NCBI GenBank assembly: GCA_016859345.1
Contig: CM029119.1
Location: 4,050,609 to 4,114,608 of the forward strand
Direction: 5' to 3'
Length of the DNA stretch: 64,000 bases
From: Istiophorus platypterus
Lineage: Eukaryota; Chordata; Actinopteri; Istiophoriformes; Istiophoridae
Of this stretch, positions 9,810 through 22,561 are shown one piece after another. The position numbers and the translations under genes were made by a program. Under the pieces are notes generated by a model. That model saw nothing but the letters and a program-made list of their open reading frames with translations, was not told the origin of the DNA and made no database searches. Numbering within the stretch: the first letter of the stretch is position 1; every line of letters begins with the position of its first letter.

Positions 9810-11898
9810 AGCATTTGCTAGTGTTTTAAATGAAAGGGGTGGGTGGCTGATGAAGGAATGATGGGAGTGGATACAAACGTGCCTCCATTAGCAATCTGTC
9901 TGTGAATAGCCTCAGAGCCAAGAGCCCCATACCATTACCTAAGCACAAAGAGCTAATTACTGCCACTAAGAGAACCATCAAAAGAAAAGCTCTTTTATAA
10001 TATGCTTCTGCTACAAGCTTTGCATGGATGCACTAATTGCACAAAATAGCTGTTGGTTTTTCTAATAACTAAATATGCCCTTATCCCACTTTTGGCTTAG
10101 AATACTTCAGTATTCCGAGAATATGTCTATAACTTGACTTCAGTTTTATCCCTTTATAAATGCAGGCTGTTTTAATTATGCAAATTTTCGTCTGAGTCAT
10201 AAACAATGTTATTGGTTGAGTTGAATCGCAGTGGGCAGAGCCAAAGATTAGTAATTTTGCTCTTTTAAAGTCATAAGATAATGCTAGTAGATGTTGCACA
10301 TAATACATTAGACAAAAGAGGATGAAAGGTTTAGATTTCAATTTTCATTTTGTAATTTAGACTGCAGCTTATGTTTAGGATTCTTTGCTCATACTGTATC
10401 TATGATTTTATTTTTAAAAACTTGCAATAGTTGCTTTACTAAATTTTAGCCCCACATTTTGTCATGAGCTGAAAGTTACTCATTGGCTCTTAAGATTTTC
10501 CGTTTGTTATTTGGTGAGTGCAGTTAGCACTGAATCAGCTTCATCACCTGCTGTTTTCATATGTGGAGAAATAAACAAAAATCAAATGCAGAAAAAATTC
10601 TTGAAGGCTTGAATGTGCAATTGCTTTGTGTGTAAATTGAGTTTAACCTGCTTGGCTTTATTGCCAAAGTCATGAATCAACTGACATATAAAGAAAAATA
10701 CATAAAGGAATATAATTTCCATACAGTTTTACTCATTTTATGTATTTTGTAACTCTAGATTTATGTATTAGATGAGGAAAACCGAATAACTGACCTGGGC
10801 ACCTGAGTCCGGGGGAGTAATTGTACACCTGACGTGTACCACCACCAGCCTCCTGGCAATAATGGCCACTGAATAGTCAACTAGTCATGAGATGCCACCT
10901 CTGCAGTTAAGGTTTGGTCAAATTTGGGAAACTAAATCTACTGTGTTAAGGCCTAGAAAAGATTATTGTCATCATTAAGGTCAGAAAAACTGCACTGGTT
11001 GGGTTAAAAGACAGCAGTTTTGATTGTTGGTAGAAGAAAGACATGGACCACCAACGCAAAGACCAGTGTTTTTAATTTTTGTGGTGAAAATGGTCAAAGA
11101 AGGGGTAAAGTTCTTGTCCACTTCTATCAGGCTGATTCCCTGCATAGGTAATTGTTGGCCGTGTTTATGGGTGGGAAGCCAATGAGGGATCTTCTCCTTG
11201 TTCCTACAGTAGTGACTCCTACTGGTAGGCCTGTGTAGTGTTGAGGGTGGAGAGGAGTATCAACATCCCATATGTAGAAGCTTCTCACTGGCAGGTGAAT
11301 AGAAACGGCTGGCAGCACCATGTGTAAAGAGCAAATCCCTCAAAAAAAACTGCTGAATTAATTGGCAGTTTTAAGACCCCTGTTTTAGCCACATCCTTAC
11401 ACTGCTCATTTACTACTGGGTTTGAGATCAAACACCCAGTATGATGAACACAGGGATTATCCTGGATCTTATAATAAGCCTGTGTTTGCCTTTGAGGGAC
11501 CTCTCTTTTGTCGTCCATTTCCCAATATTTCAGCAGGCCTCCCTGGTGAATTACCTCAGGCCAGCCAAGGCCACTGGCTATTGATCCTATGGGGGCTTAG
11601 GCTAAATATGTGTAGGCGGGTGTGGATGGTGTACAACTGGGGAACAGTAGGAATTGTGTGTATTGGGATGAGTGCAGTATGGTGGGGTGTGTGAGGTAAG
11701 AAGGTGTGTGTGTAAATGTAAGAGGACAGAGAAAATGGTAATGTATCACTGGGCCTCAGCTGGGACAAAGAATGGCAGGTGGAGACCAGGGGAGCCAGGA
11801 CTCTCCGGAGCCCCATCGGTATCATGTAATGTGATGTGTGTGTGTGTCTTAGTGAGTGTGTCTGTGTGAGTGTGTGTGTGTTTGTGTTTGCGTTTGTG

Positions 11899-12635
11899 TG
11901 TGTACTTGAACTTCTATCTTTGTGAGGACCAGATAGAAGTCATATTGAAGAATACACCTTATGGAGTGAGGGTATTTTGGGAAAAGTAAGGACAGTTTGG
12001 CTGGTCCTCACTTTCTGACAAACCTTCAAAGGGCTGTTTGAGGGTTAAGACTTGGTTTATGGGTTAAGGTTAGAGAAAGGTTTAGGTCGGTTAGGGTAAG
12101 GGTTTGGGTTAGGCATTTGTGGTTTGGTGATGGTTAAAGAGATTATGTGTAAGTTTTTTTTTCTTCTGCTACATAGCCAATGTTAGCGTTAACCGCCATT
12201 TATCTACCATTCTAACAGAAACATTGCAAGTTGAGCATCAAACCTCATTTCTGTCCGAGTTCTCTAGTGGTAGAAAGCAACGCCAATGTTAATTCTTATT
12301 TAACTGCTGTTTCAATTTCTTTTTACTACTGAAGATAGCATGTTAACCAGCAAGCATCCAGGCTGCCCTGAAAAAGTAGCACTGCTCAGAGGGTACCTTA
12401 TGACCTCTTGTCTTGTGAAGACAATAATGGCTGGAGCTCTTGGTAAGCACCATCACCTCCACCCACTCCACCAAGCCACTGAGAAACCAGATTCCATGGT
12501 GGAGAAAACTTGAAATTAATCGATCACCTTTAAGGTTGGTGTAAAGGGCTAGAGAATCCCTAATCAATTAGTTATCCGTATTTGATTAGTCAATCAAATA
12601 GTCAATTTGTGTCCTCACAAAGATAGAAGTACACA

Positions 12636-12640
<5 letters not shown>
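11899..12640. mobile_element. TIR element flanked by GT microsatellites
   Basis: TTCTATCTTTGTGAGGAC at 11912-11929 recurs exactly as its reverse complement at 12611-12628, bounding about 717 bases. GT-rich tracts lie just outside on both sides (11832-11902 and 12639-12699). The interior has a TTAGGG-like degenerate stretch (12050-12115). It resembles a common teleost non-autonomous repeat linked to GT runs. No transposase ORF is present. Confidence 0.7.

Positions 12641-12699
<59 letters not shown>
12639..12699. repeat. (GT)n microsatellite
   Basis: About 30 uninterrupted GT units directly outside the right terminal repeat of the TIR element. Confidence 0.95.
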
Positions 12700-15048
12700 G
12701 TTTGTTAACATATGTGAAGCAATTGCAATGTTCAGCAGGAAATATGCAGCAAAGAAGCGTTTGAGGTTGTGTTGGATCGAAGATGTAGAATCTGGTCTAT
12801 TTATCTCTGATGTTTGATGCAAGGGGGAAACAACAGCCAGTCAAAGAGCACAGAATTGACTTTGTTCATACACACCTGACTGTTTGTTTATGAGTCAAAT
12901 CTGAGTTTTGAGTGTGTCTTTGTGTGTCCATATGCATGCATGAGTATGTTATTGGGGGACCGCTCATCCATTTCCTCTGTATGGGAGACCATTAAGGACT
13001 CAGTCCATTGTTGTTGTGCCCTGTCCAGTTCCAGGAAACATCCATCATAGAGGGTCCTCTGACCTGCCCCCCCCTTCCCCTCCTCCGAACCCCCCTGTGT
13101 TCTCTGCGTTCCAAGCCTCAGGGGAGGGCTTTAATGAGAGCCAGATCACCCCACCCGTCTGGGCCTTATGGTGATCACCTCCAGTACAGTACAGGGACAG
13201 CGAAGACCACACCTGAACCCCAGTTAAACACACAGCAAAAAAACCTAGCGTTGCAGCCAAAAATCTGTTCTTATATCTTTAATTACAATACATTTTAGCA
13301 TGGTGTTTCACAGTGCAATCACATACCAAAATACTAAAATTATAAATTATTTGATACCACTTACTTTCCCTCCTGCAGATCAGCAAATCTGATTCATCAG
13401 AAAATCCGCCTTTCATGTTTGTTGCTAATACCCGCCCACTGAATCCTGCTGAACATCAAATGTTTTGGCAGCCATTCTTCTGTGATTTGCATGGCAATTA
13501 TATTCCATTGTACAAACACAAAAACACAAGTAGCACCATGTGCTGTGTCATGGCAGGACAAAGCAGCCAATGTATGGGTATGAATTTAAAAGCCTCCCTT
13601 AACGAGTTTAATATGAATTGCAAATGAATCGGTGCCATCAGAGCAGCTGACTGAGTCATTTTGTCCCTCCCTTCTTCCCATTGTATATCCTGAGAGGCCT
13701 GGTGTCTCGAAATTAATTCAAACTAATTGAGGGCCTCCGAGATAGACTATACTGCTGAACACATTTTGAGTACTTTGAAAAAGTTGCATTTTCATAAAAT
13801 CATCCAAACATAGAACTTCTGGCTATGCATCTATGAGTATGGCAGCTTGGGAAAACTCCATCCCTGCAAATAGATTAAAAGCCTCTCAAAACTAATAAAG
13901 CTAAGTAGAACGTCATTCTAAAAGGAATTAAAAGATTTGGGCCATAACCAAACAGGGGCATAACAACACTAAAAACCAAAATGAACAAATAAACACAGAA
14001 AAATTGAATGAAACACTTCATATGAGCCGAGGTTAACAATAGTCACTTGGCTAATTCTTTTTGCCTTTTTCTTTGATAGTCGATATATAGAGAGAAAGGG
14101 AGCATGGGAAGAGAGAGGGCTTTTTTGGAATTGAAAGGTATAGAAGAGATAAATAAAGTCATTGAGACTGCACTGAGCCAAAGAATACCTGGTGACATTT
14201 TTTTCTAGCTTTTACAAAAGCAAAAGAGGATGAATCTGCATTAATGTAGCTGCAAACATTTGTCTCAGGCTCTTGGATGCAACTGTACCACGTAATGTCT
14301 GCCATCTTGGACAACTACTTCCAGTTTCGACTGTAATTCGCAGGTCAGAAAACCATTGCATATTCCAGATTATAAAGAAAAGTATAGTAGGTTTCATGTG
14401 AACATGCAGATCCTGGAGGCTAGCCACTTTGAAATTACATTTAATTTTTTAAATTTCATTTTTGCTCATCTTCATGTCTTATCAGTTTCTGCCTTTGGTC
14501 TCTGTCTTCACATGCAAATTGGCCATGGAAAAGTGGTACGTGTGCAACTCTCATTTATCACCGTCAAACTTTTAGCTCGATATCATGTGCCTAGTGATCA
14601 TGTGCATATTTAAGACCCTTTTACAGTTTTCTCTTTTTTAAAATGAATAATATTGGAACACGTCACCTGGGTACCAATGCAGAATTTTAACATTAGCATA
14701 AGCTTACAGATAGCTGCATCAGATGTTCATGATAAACTTTGTTGGGGGCTTGATAAAATTTAAAACTGACCCCCACCATGAACCTTCAAATATAAAGCTC
14801 TCAGCTGCTTTGTCTGAAGTGTTGTGCTCTCTGATGTTTTTGAAAAATGTGACTTATATAATGGGAGATGAACAGGAGCAGTAAACACTGAAAATACAAC
14901 CTCTCAGGTTAAAGCTGTTCTGGTAACTCAAGGTCAGTAATATATCAATAAATCTCACAGTTCCTCAGGAACAAAATACAAAAAACCCCGCTGTCTGGAG
15001 GACAGAGCAGTCTCCAGACTGTGATAGAACCTGACAAAGTCAGCATTT

Positions 15049-15068
15049 ACACACAAATACACACACAA

Positions 15069-15111
<43 letters not shown>

Positions 15112-15143
15112 TACACACACACACACACACACACAAACACACA
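15049..15143. repeat. (CA)n microsatellite
   Basis: CA tract with AAAT and CGCAT interruptions, in hs3st3 intron 1. Confidence 0.95.
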
Positions 15144-16969
15144 AGCCCAGCTCTGATGTCAGTCCCCCAGGTTGAAGCAAAGGTCAGCAGAGATGTGTGA
15201 GGTTGCAGTAACACTGACTTCACCCTTTAACCCCAAGCTCACCTGAGTCTTATCTCCTCACCCTTTATCCCCCTTTTATTTTTTACCACCCACCCGTCAT
15301 GCCGTCTCTCAGCAAGGAGTCATCACGAGTGAGATGTGAATTTCCAGCTGAGTAATTTTAATGGATTCCTCCAGAGATACAGAGAGAGAAAAAGCTGTGT
15401 GCAACATGACCCATCTGTCTCTGCAGGGGGAATATGCCAATGTAGGATACAGCTTCCTGCTAATTGTAACAGAAGCTGAGCTGACCAACACTAACCGCTG
15501 TAATGCTGGAGTCAATCCAAGGTCAGAGCGAGGAGATAGAGCTATCGATCTCAGACAACACAGTAAGGAGGAAACGTCCAGTCCATCTCAGCGTTTGCTG
15601 CAGCGCTCTTCCAGATCCAATCTCCGCTCCAAACGCCATTAGTGGATCTTTGTCAGAGGCCCTGATCTCAGTTGCCCTGGTGAAGCTAAATGTTATTTTA
15701 CTCTGAGAGCCGAGGAGTGAATCTGAGGAAGATGCACTATATCTCATTCCCTTGATTGTCCATGTCCGGATTTGAGAGGGAAAAAAAGCATCTACAAAGA
15801 AAAGTAATGTCAACTCGGTAAGCACCCCAGCTGACCCCCATTTGCTGTGTGATAGGAAAGCACACTATTGCCTTGAGAATAATTCAGCTTTATTACAACA
15901 TGGGCCTCATTCTGTTTCTTTTGGTTAACATTAATATCAGTAATACTGACATTGTACTGACTGAGCAAAACGCTGAAATAAGGGTATATGCAACGTTGCT
16001 AAAAAGAAAACCACAGGCAAAAAAATCCATCAGCCAGTCACTCCGGTTTTAAACAACCAGGTTAGCTAAACTGTGCAAAATAAAACAAAGTGAATGATAT
16101 AATTATTACATTAACTGTCAATTATAAACATCCATGTCAGTTTGAAAGACTCTTTTCGGACCACACAACAAAAGACGAGGGTCAAGTGACAGATGAAGAC
16201 AGCCAGAAGAATCGGTCGGCTATTTTCTGGTAGCCTTTGTAGCATTCATGGTATGAACACAGTTTGTTAATCAAACTGTTGCATTTTAAATGCTAACTGA
16301 TTATATTTAAAAACACATTTAAGGATCTCTTCAATAGATATACATTACTTTCCAATTTCTGTGTCACAGAATTTCCCTCAGACTTTCATCGTTTTCCAGA
16401 CAATTTTTGTCTGGAGAATATCTGACAATGAAGATTGCACAGCTCAATGCCACTGTTGTACAAGTGACAACAAACTTCAATTCCAATACTCAATTCCCAA
16501 TGAAATGTATGCAATGCAGTGTTTTTTTAAATAGAAACTTTTACAGCTTTCACAGAAGCTAGTGAGCAGATTAGCTCACAAGTATTACAGCTAGTTCAGC
16601 AAATAGTTTGTAGTGTTTCATCAAGAGTCTCCCACCTCAGTTTAAAGACCAGTTTTTGGTACCAATTTGACCTTTCATTTGTTAACCGTATGCAAATAGT
16701 TTTCCTTTACAATGAGAGATTTTTATCAACATATAGGTTGTTCTTGCTCTTAATTTTCCTAAAATCCTAAATTGTCTACGATACAAGAAATATTCAAAGA
16801 ACTGATAGACAGTCATACATTTGAATTTTAAAACCATTTTACAACTTCGTTGTATTTTGCTGTTAAGCAGCCAACACAAAGACACATTTCCTTTGTCGGT
16901 CTGTGTGCTCTGGGTGTGCTCTGTTTGTTATGAAGTGGTGAGAACACATCATTAACTCCCAGTGTAAAG

Positions 16970-17225
16970 TGACCTGGAGTCAGAGGTCAATTGACAGAGC
17001 TGACAGCGATGTCAAGTGGCTCGACATGCAGCGAGCCCCATCTGGCCCGAGGGGAAGACGTGACAATCTGGTGTCACATTCGCATCACCTGGCGTTACAC
17101 GCAGACAGCGACATGCTGCACTCGCTGGCAGACAGGACAAGCTGCAGAGGCTTTTCCAGCGCTTCCAGCTTTATGAATTTTCTGGCCCTCTTTACATCCC
17201 ACAGCTTTGACATGATGGTGTGTTC
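16970..17225. other. GC-richer non-coding block, candidate conserved element
   Basis: About 250 bases of balanced, repeat-free sequence inside an AT-rich intron. A plus-strand frame stays open across it, but it has no splice sites in sensible positions and no recognisable domain. A regulatory element of hs3st3 is more likely than an exon. Composition only. Confidence 0.25.
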
Positions 17226-18297
17226 TTCTTTCTGTGTGTGTGTGTGTGTGTGTATGATCACGTCAACATATCAAGGAAGCAGAAATTCATCCTTTCACTT
17301 TATCTCTGTCATAGGTTAAATTGTGCCAAACGGGCTCCCAGAGCCGAGCCAACGGCACTATTGAGCCCCAGTAATATACTGTAAGCTGGTTAACTGCACG
17401 CTACACAATCCAGATTTGGAGTCATTTTTAATCTGTCATATTTGGAACAGTATGTGTCTATAGGTGCATCCTCTTATGGCATAAAAAAGCAGAATGAATC
17501 CCAGAAACCTGGAATACTGCTGAAAACACTAACTTTCCTTTATCTTCCTAAATTATTCTCAACTAGTTATGACTGACTTGAATCCTTCGGAACTGGCTCC
17601 TCTGAATCTCATTTATGTGTGAGTGTTCTGAGTATTTCCAAGTTTTCATGGAACAGGCTGAGAACAGAGCCACATGACAACAATAACATCTGGCTCTGGC
17701 TCCAGAGATGATTACTCTGCTGCTCTGTGAGAACTCATCCTGCAAGGCCCCACTCTCTCTCTCTACTGTACACACACACACAGCAAGCACTGCAGGCACA
17801 CACATGCACAGATTGGCATAGCCAGATGGCAGAGTCTCTTTGACTGTCACCTAAACCTCTGTGGAATAGCTTTGGATATGTTTGGGTATGAAAACAACAC
17901 AAAGAGATTCATTTCTTCTGGGGAAGCTGGAGGTTCCTAATTGGCTCTCCACTTAGAGTGCAGTGATATAAAAACATCTTATTGCAAAATCGCACAGAAA
18001 GCAGGACTCAAGTGAAAGTTCGTTTTTTAAATGACAAGGAGGGTCCATCGCTAAGTTTTTATTCGGTCACTTAGTAATATTTTGTAAAATAAAAAAAAAA
18101 TACTCCAAATTGCTTTAGAAAATTAGAATTGCTCCCTGAAGAGAGATGTACATTTCAGCGAGAGTAAGTGAGGTTTTCTCTAGAACAATTTTTTTTTAAA
18201 TTATAAGAAGAAAGAGACAGACAGGGTGAATTCTGGACATTTAGTGGCATATTCAGGGACTTTACTGAGACTGGGTCCCTGCGTAATGTGTGCGTAC

Positions 18298-18776
18298 CTG
18301 TACCACTCCAGTCCCCGTGCGTAATGCCGGTCGAAGAAGTGCGGCTCCGACCCCAGGGCGCGGATATCTGGGTGAAGCCGCAGAAACTCCAGCAGAGCCC
18401 GGGTGCCTCCCTTTTTAACCCCTATGATCAGAGCCTGGGGTAACCTCCGGGAGGCTGTCCATTCTTTCCCCGAACTGTTCGCCTCCAGCCCGGGATGACC
18501 GCTGAACGCGCCTTCGCCAGCAGCGGCGATGGCCTCCTGTGCAGCGCTGGTTCCGTTTCTCTCGTACGGCCATCCTGACCCCGACGCGAGGAATTCGCGA
18601 GTGGGCGGCTTGATCTCCGAGTTTTCCGACAGTTCCGACTCGCAGCATCCAGTGAGCAGGTAGACGAGGGAGAAGCAGAGGATGCTCAGAGAGGAAGCGA
18701 TGGTGAGCCGGTGGAAGAGCCGCCGCAAGTCCGCGCTCGAGTGGTGGTGATGGTGGTGGTGGAGAAAAGCCGCCAT
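18298..18776 (-). CDS. hs3st3: Heparan sulfate 3-O-sulfotransferase 3 (3-OST-3 type), coding exon 1; full gene join 18776-18298, 7257-7028, 5918-5530
   Basis: Complete 365-aa Golgi type II membrane enzyme that transfers sulfate from PAPS to the 3-OH of glucosamine in heparan sulfate. Exon 1 gives residues 1-159 plus two bases of Arg160, with donor TACAG|GTACGC. Visible parts are a seven-histidine run at 6-12, a basic stretch, a signal anchor at about 24-43 (LTIASSLSILCFSLVYLLTG), a low-complexity stem with sequons at Asn74 and Asn100, and then the catalytic domain from about 112. GVKKGGTR (119-126) is the 5'-phosphosulfate loop, and Glu144 in GSEPHFFD is the expected catalytic base. The start is fixed by an in-frame TGA two codons upstream and a strong context (GGGATGG). 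The sequence is closer to HS3ST3A1/B1 than to HS3ST2, 4 or 6 in the parts I can recall. I cannot tell whether it is hs3st3b1 or a teleost-specific paralogue. Confidence 0.93.
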
Positions 18777-19180
18777 CCCTCAGAAATCCATGTGGGATGA
18801 GGTGCCATTCTACCACAAGTTCAGCTCACATCCCGGCATACTCTAACGCCGTTAACGCACTGGAACCCTTGGAGAGTCTCTGTCACTGCGCTCTGCCGCT
18901 CTCCTCCTCCTTCACGTTTTGCGCTCGGAGCCCCCCACCCCCTCCCCAAAAAACAGCCAACCAGCCTCGAATAAATCACTGGAACTAGTTTTTGCGTGAC
19001 ATCCAGGGTGTGCGCCCACTTACTTACCCACCCTGGCGACGTGGGGAGAAGAATAAAGCTCTAATATCCGCGCCGGCAGGCTGCGGGGATATTTCCCTCT
19101 TTCCACTCCACGGGATTACTCTGCGTTTCTCCACAACGGCTCATCTCACGGGGATTCGCATCCAGGGATCTAGCCCCCCC
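18777..19180 (-). promoter_or_regulatory. hs3st3 5' UTR and CpG-rich promoter region
   Basis: CpG-rich sequence continues from exon 1 to about 19.18 kb, contrasting with AT-rich surroundings, as expected of a CpG-island promoter. Directly 5' of the start codon lies a three-codon upstream ORF (ATG 18791-18789, TGA 18782-18780) in frame with the main ATG. No convincing TATA box is seen. Confidence 0.5.
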
Positions 19181-19188
19181 CCTCCTCT

Positions 19189-19189
19189 C

Positions 19190-19243
<54 letters not shown>
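19189..19243. repeat. (ATCT)n tetranucleotide microsatellite
   Basis: About 13 uninterrupted units, GATA on the hs3st3 sense strand, about 410 bases upstream of the hs3st3 start codon at the edge of its CpG-rich region. Confidence 0.95.
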
Positions 19244-22200
19244 GCGCTCTCTCCTACTCTACTTGGATACCTTTGATTGGAGGGTCATGGCCTGAGGCGC
19301 TTTTAATTATATTAGGCTATTATTTATTAGGAAAACTGGAGTCTGATGGATCCAGTGCGCACACTTCATATGTGAGATTATCTCATCCGATTAACTGATT
19401 TATACGTCGCCATATATTGTGTTAGATTAAATGATATTACTTTTATGATAAATTTGTATATTAAAAAAAAATCAGAATCATCAATCATCAAATCAGTGGA
19501 TCCAGGTAGCGCTGGCAGGAATTGATCTACCAGTACATAAACGAGCAAGGGGCATGGTGCGATTTGGGACTGGGTTTATCGCATTCAGCTGACACTCTGA
19601 CTCTAAGACCGATCACATAATTGGCTTAGTCGTCAGACAGTATTAGACTGTATGGTGCAGCTGCCAACAGATAGCGAATCCTGACCTCAAAGGACAGTCT
19701 GAGTAAACACACATTCAGGCATCATTCAGAAATGTCTCAGCATCTTAGAATCATGCTGCAGACTGAGATACAGTGATTCCTCTCGATTCATTACTCAGAG
19801 ACTTCAAAGAAAACGGTTCAAATAGACTTCATTCTTCAACAAATGATATTAAAGGAACAATCTGCCAAACGTACTGTTTCTGATCCAAAGAGAAGTTTGC
19901 ACATCACAAGTGGGAAGCTTTATCACTCGCGTTATCAGTGGAGTGTGTTGGCTTGTGTTGCAGTCTCCGGTTAAGGAGCTCTGCAATGTTGGCTTTTATT
20001 GTTGCAGAGTGCGAGGCTAAGGTACGGATAATAGCTCATAGGAGACTCATTAGTTCCCCCTTCCAACCACACGTGCACGAGTGCGCGCACACACACACAC
20101 GGATTCACTCACACACACAAATACGTACATATTTCATGTTCCATTTGGCTTACCCCTGTCATTATCCCTTACCAGATGTGACCCCTGCCATAAAACCACT
20201 GCATTGTCCTGCAATGAGAGACTAAAAAGACCTGCCGTCCATTTTCTGCAAGATAAAACTTTGTGTTATTTCACCCTCCTGTCTTCTGCAGACCAACCTA
20301 CCAATTACCAGATATGACTGTATTTATATTTGCAAAAATAATACTGAACGTATATGATAATATATTCTATTTACTGCCGACGGAAATTGAATTCCATGAC
20401 ATTGTAGTTTTCTTGTCAAACTGAGTGAACAGGGAGATAATATCCTCTAAAAAACAGTATTATTAGCCCTTCCATCAATACACTATAGTGATTCCTATCT
20501 CATTAACGCTTTATTGACTAGTCGCCCCAGTTGCCATTAGACTGGAAAAAATTAATTTGAACCACAAGAGTTCAAATCCTGTGAAAAACAAGAAAAACAA
20601 GAACAGTGACTTTTTTTCCTCCATCAAGACCATCATAATAGCATCATAACATCATTATTTCAATTGATCAATCCCTCTCAGCTATTTAATAGGGTAGTGA
20701 AATCTCATTTAAAAATTAATTGTTCAAAGGTTAACCTGGCTACGCCATTTCTAGCATTTGGTTGAGGTATGTTAGGCACAATAAAATCACCAGGGACACT
20801 ACAAGTTTAGTAAAAGGAATATGGGAATAACAGAACTGCTCATTATTCCAAGTTGGAGACCACCCACTGCTAGCATTGCAGTCACATATTTAAATTAGCA
20901 ACGTATTCTGAGCAGTTCAATAACAAGTGAAACCAGAAACAAAGAAACTGTGTATAGCTCTTTTTATATTTTGCAGAATTGATTCATTTAGTGTTAATAC
21001 TGGATTTTATTCAGGTGTCACTGACAACGATTGATGCTTTGCAGCAATGTTGCCGATAGTTTGCTGACACTTCCGTAGTTCTTTTCACCAAATGGGAGAT
21101 AGCGTCAGTGTCAAGAGTTCCAACTTGACTTGAATGTGGCATCAGAACCAAACCCTCAGGTGACCTCCTCTCAAAAATATAGTAGCAGAAACATTTCTTT
21201 TTGCAACAGGAATTAGTTGTGGCCTCTGTGTGGTGGGGTTTTCACAAACATCCTACTTTTTTCCATGACTGTACAAATTTTTTTACACTTCTTCTCTAAC
21301 AAATCACCATTCAGTGAAAGTATAGTCACTAATCGGCATTATACCGATAATATATAATCGGCATTATATAATTGTGCATTATACTCCTAATACTCATAAT
21401 AATGAGCCAGAAAGGCCAAATATAAGTTTAATAATGGTTGTGATCTTTGTCCAGTTTTTTGCTATTGCTGTTGTTCTTGATGAGACCATCACAAAAACTC
21501 CCACACTGATAAATAACCAATACCAACCAAGTCCTGTCAAAAATTCTAAGCTCCTGCTCAACTGACCCTGAAATAAGAAAATCATTATGTGCCCTTATTA
21601 CTCAATAATAAACCAAAGAAACCCTAAAGCATCCCTTTACTCCACCGTGACATGACAACCATTTATGAAGTGGGTTAAAACCAAAATTTATACAAAGACA
21701 TTATAAAGCGCTAAGTTGATATCTCTTTCTTCTTGATATTTCCTGTTTATTTTGTTCTCCAGCCTCCCTCCATGGATCACGAGGCAAGGTTGTTAGATGA
21801 GGTTGTGCGTCTTTTGTCTGCAGTCACCCGGCAGATTGTTCTGTGATGAAGTGGTCGCCTATAAAAGCGTGACCCCAGGGTCAGGGCCGAGGCCCAGGCA
21901 GTGATTCATTATCCAACGCAGGGCAAGAGCAAGCTGATTAATACACTCCTGCATTACAATGTACAAATTCAAATTTCGACTTGTTTTTTTTTTTTTTTAA
22001 ATATGAACACAAGTCACTGTGTAGTTCACTTCAATTCCTTTTCAGAAAATGTTTTGGATGTTTGTGGCTTTACATTACCGTTGTATGTCATCAATTTTTG
22101 GAAGCTTCTCTGCTTTAATGCGGCATGATCTTCTCTAAAAAATCAACATATTTGTCATCAGCCGTGCAGCCGGCTTGTCTGCATCCCCTCATCCTTCCCC

Positions 22201-22424
22201 GGAGTGACAGTCTAATTAGAGGTAAAGTAATGGTGTATGTAATCAAGGCTAAATTACAGCCATAAGTCACTCAGCAGAGAGCCGAATACCTGCAAGCCAA
22301 TCACATTCAAAAAACTAATGAACCACAATCACTGACCGCTGACCTCACCAGCTATTTCAAACATAAGGACCTGGTAGCAAATTCTCTCAGCACTATGGGC
22401 CATGCTGATGTGGTTTTGTGGTGC

Positions 22425-22561
22425 TTTTAAAGGGTCAGTTCATCCCAATTACAAAAAATGTATTTCCCCCACTTATTCCTATAGTTGCATTGAACAATGC
22501 AGACAGACCAAGTGAAAATGTCTTTTCTTTTTCGTGTTTTAGGTGAACTGATCCTTTAAAA
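22425..22561. mobile_element. Short MITE with terminal inverted repeats
   Basis: TTTTAAAGGGTCAGTTCA (22425-22442) and its inverse at 22544-22561 match at 17 of 18 positions and bound 137 bases. The inner sequence (ATCCCAATTACAAAAA) is typical of a widespread teleost MITE. It has no coding capacity. Confidence 0.75.

Larger units (their letters stand above)
7258..18297 (-). other. hs3st3 intron 1 (11.0 kb, phase 2)
   Basis: Long first intron with no coding exon. It holds a foldback MITE half with an L2 tail nested in it (7684-7990), a dispersed repeat (about 8640-8730), GT/CA microsatellites (9691-9809, 12639-12699, 15049-15143) and a TIR element (11899-12640). GC-richer stretches such as 13630-13745 and 16970-17220 could be conserved regulatory elements. 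Confidence 0.8.

Noticed and set aside
12040..12120. TTAGGG/GGGTTA-like stretch suggesting an interstitial telomere
   Set aside because: The units are irregular (GGGTTAAGG, TTTAGG, GGGTTTGG) and lie inside the TIR element, so this is part of that repeat.
18415..18816. Second minus-strand frame (133 codons) over hs3st3 exon 1
   Set aside because: Alternative frame of a CpG-rich exon. The overlapping frame encodes the conserved sulfotransferase.
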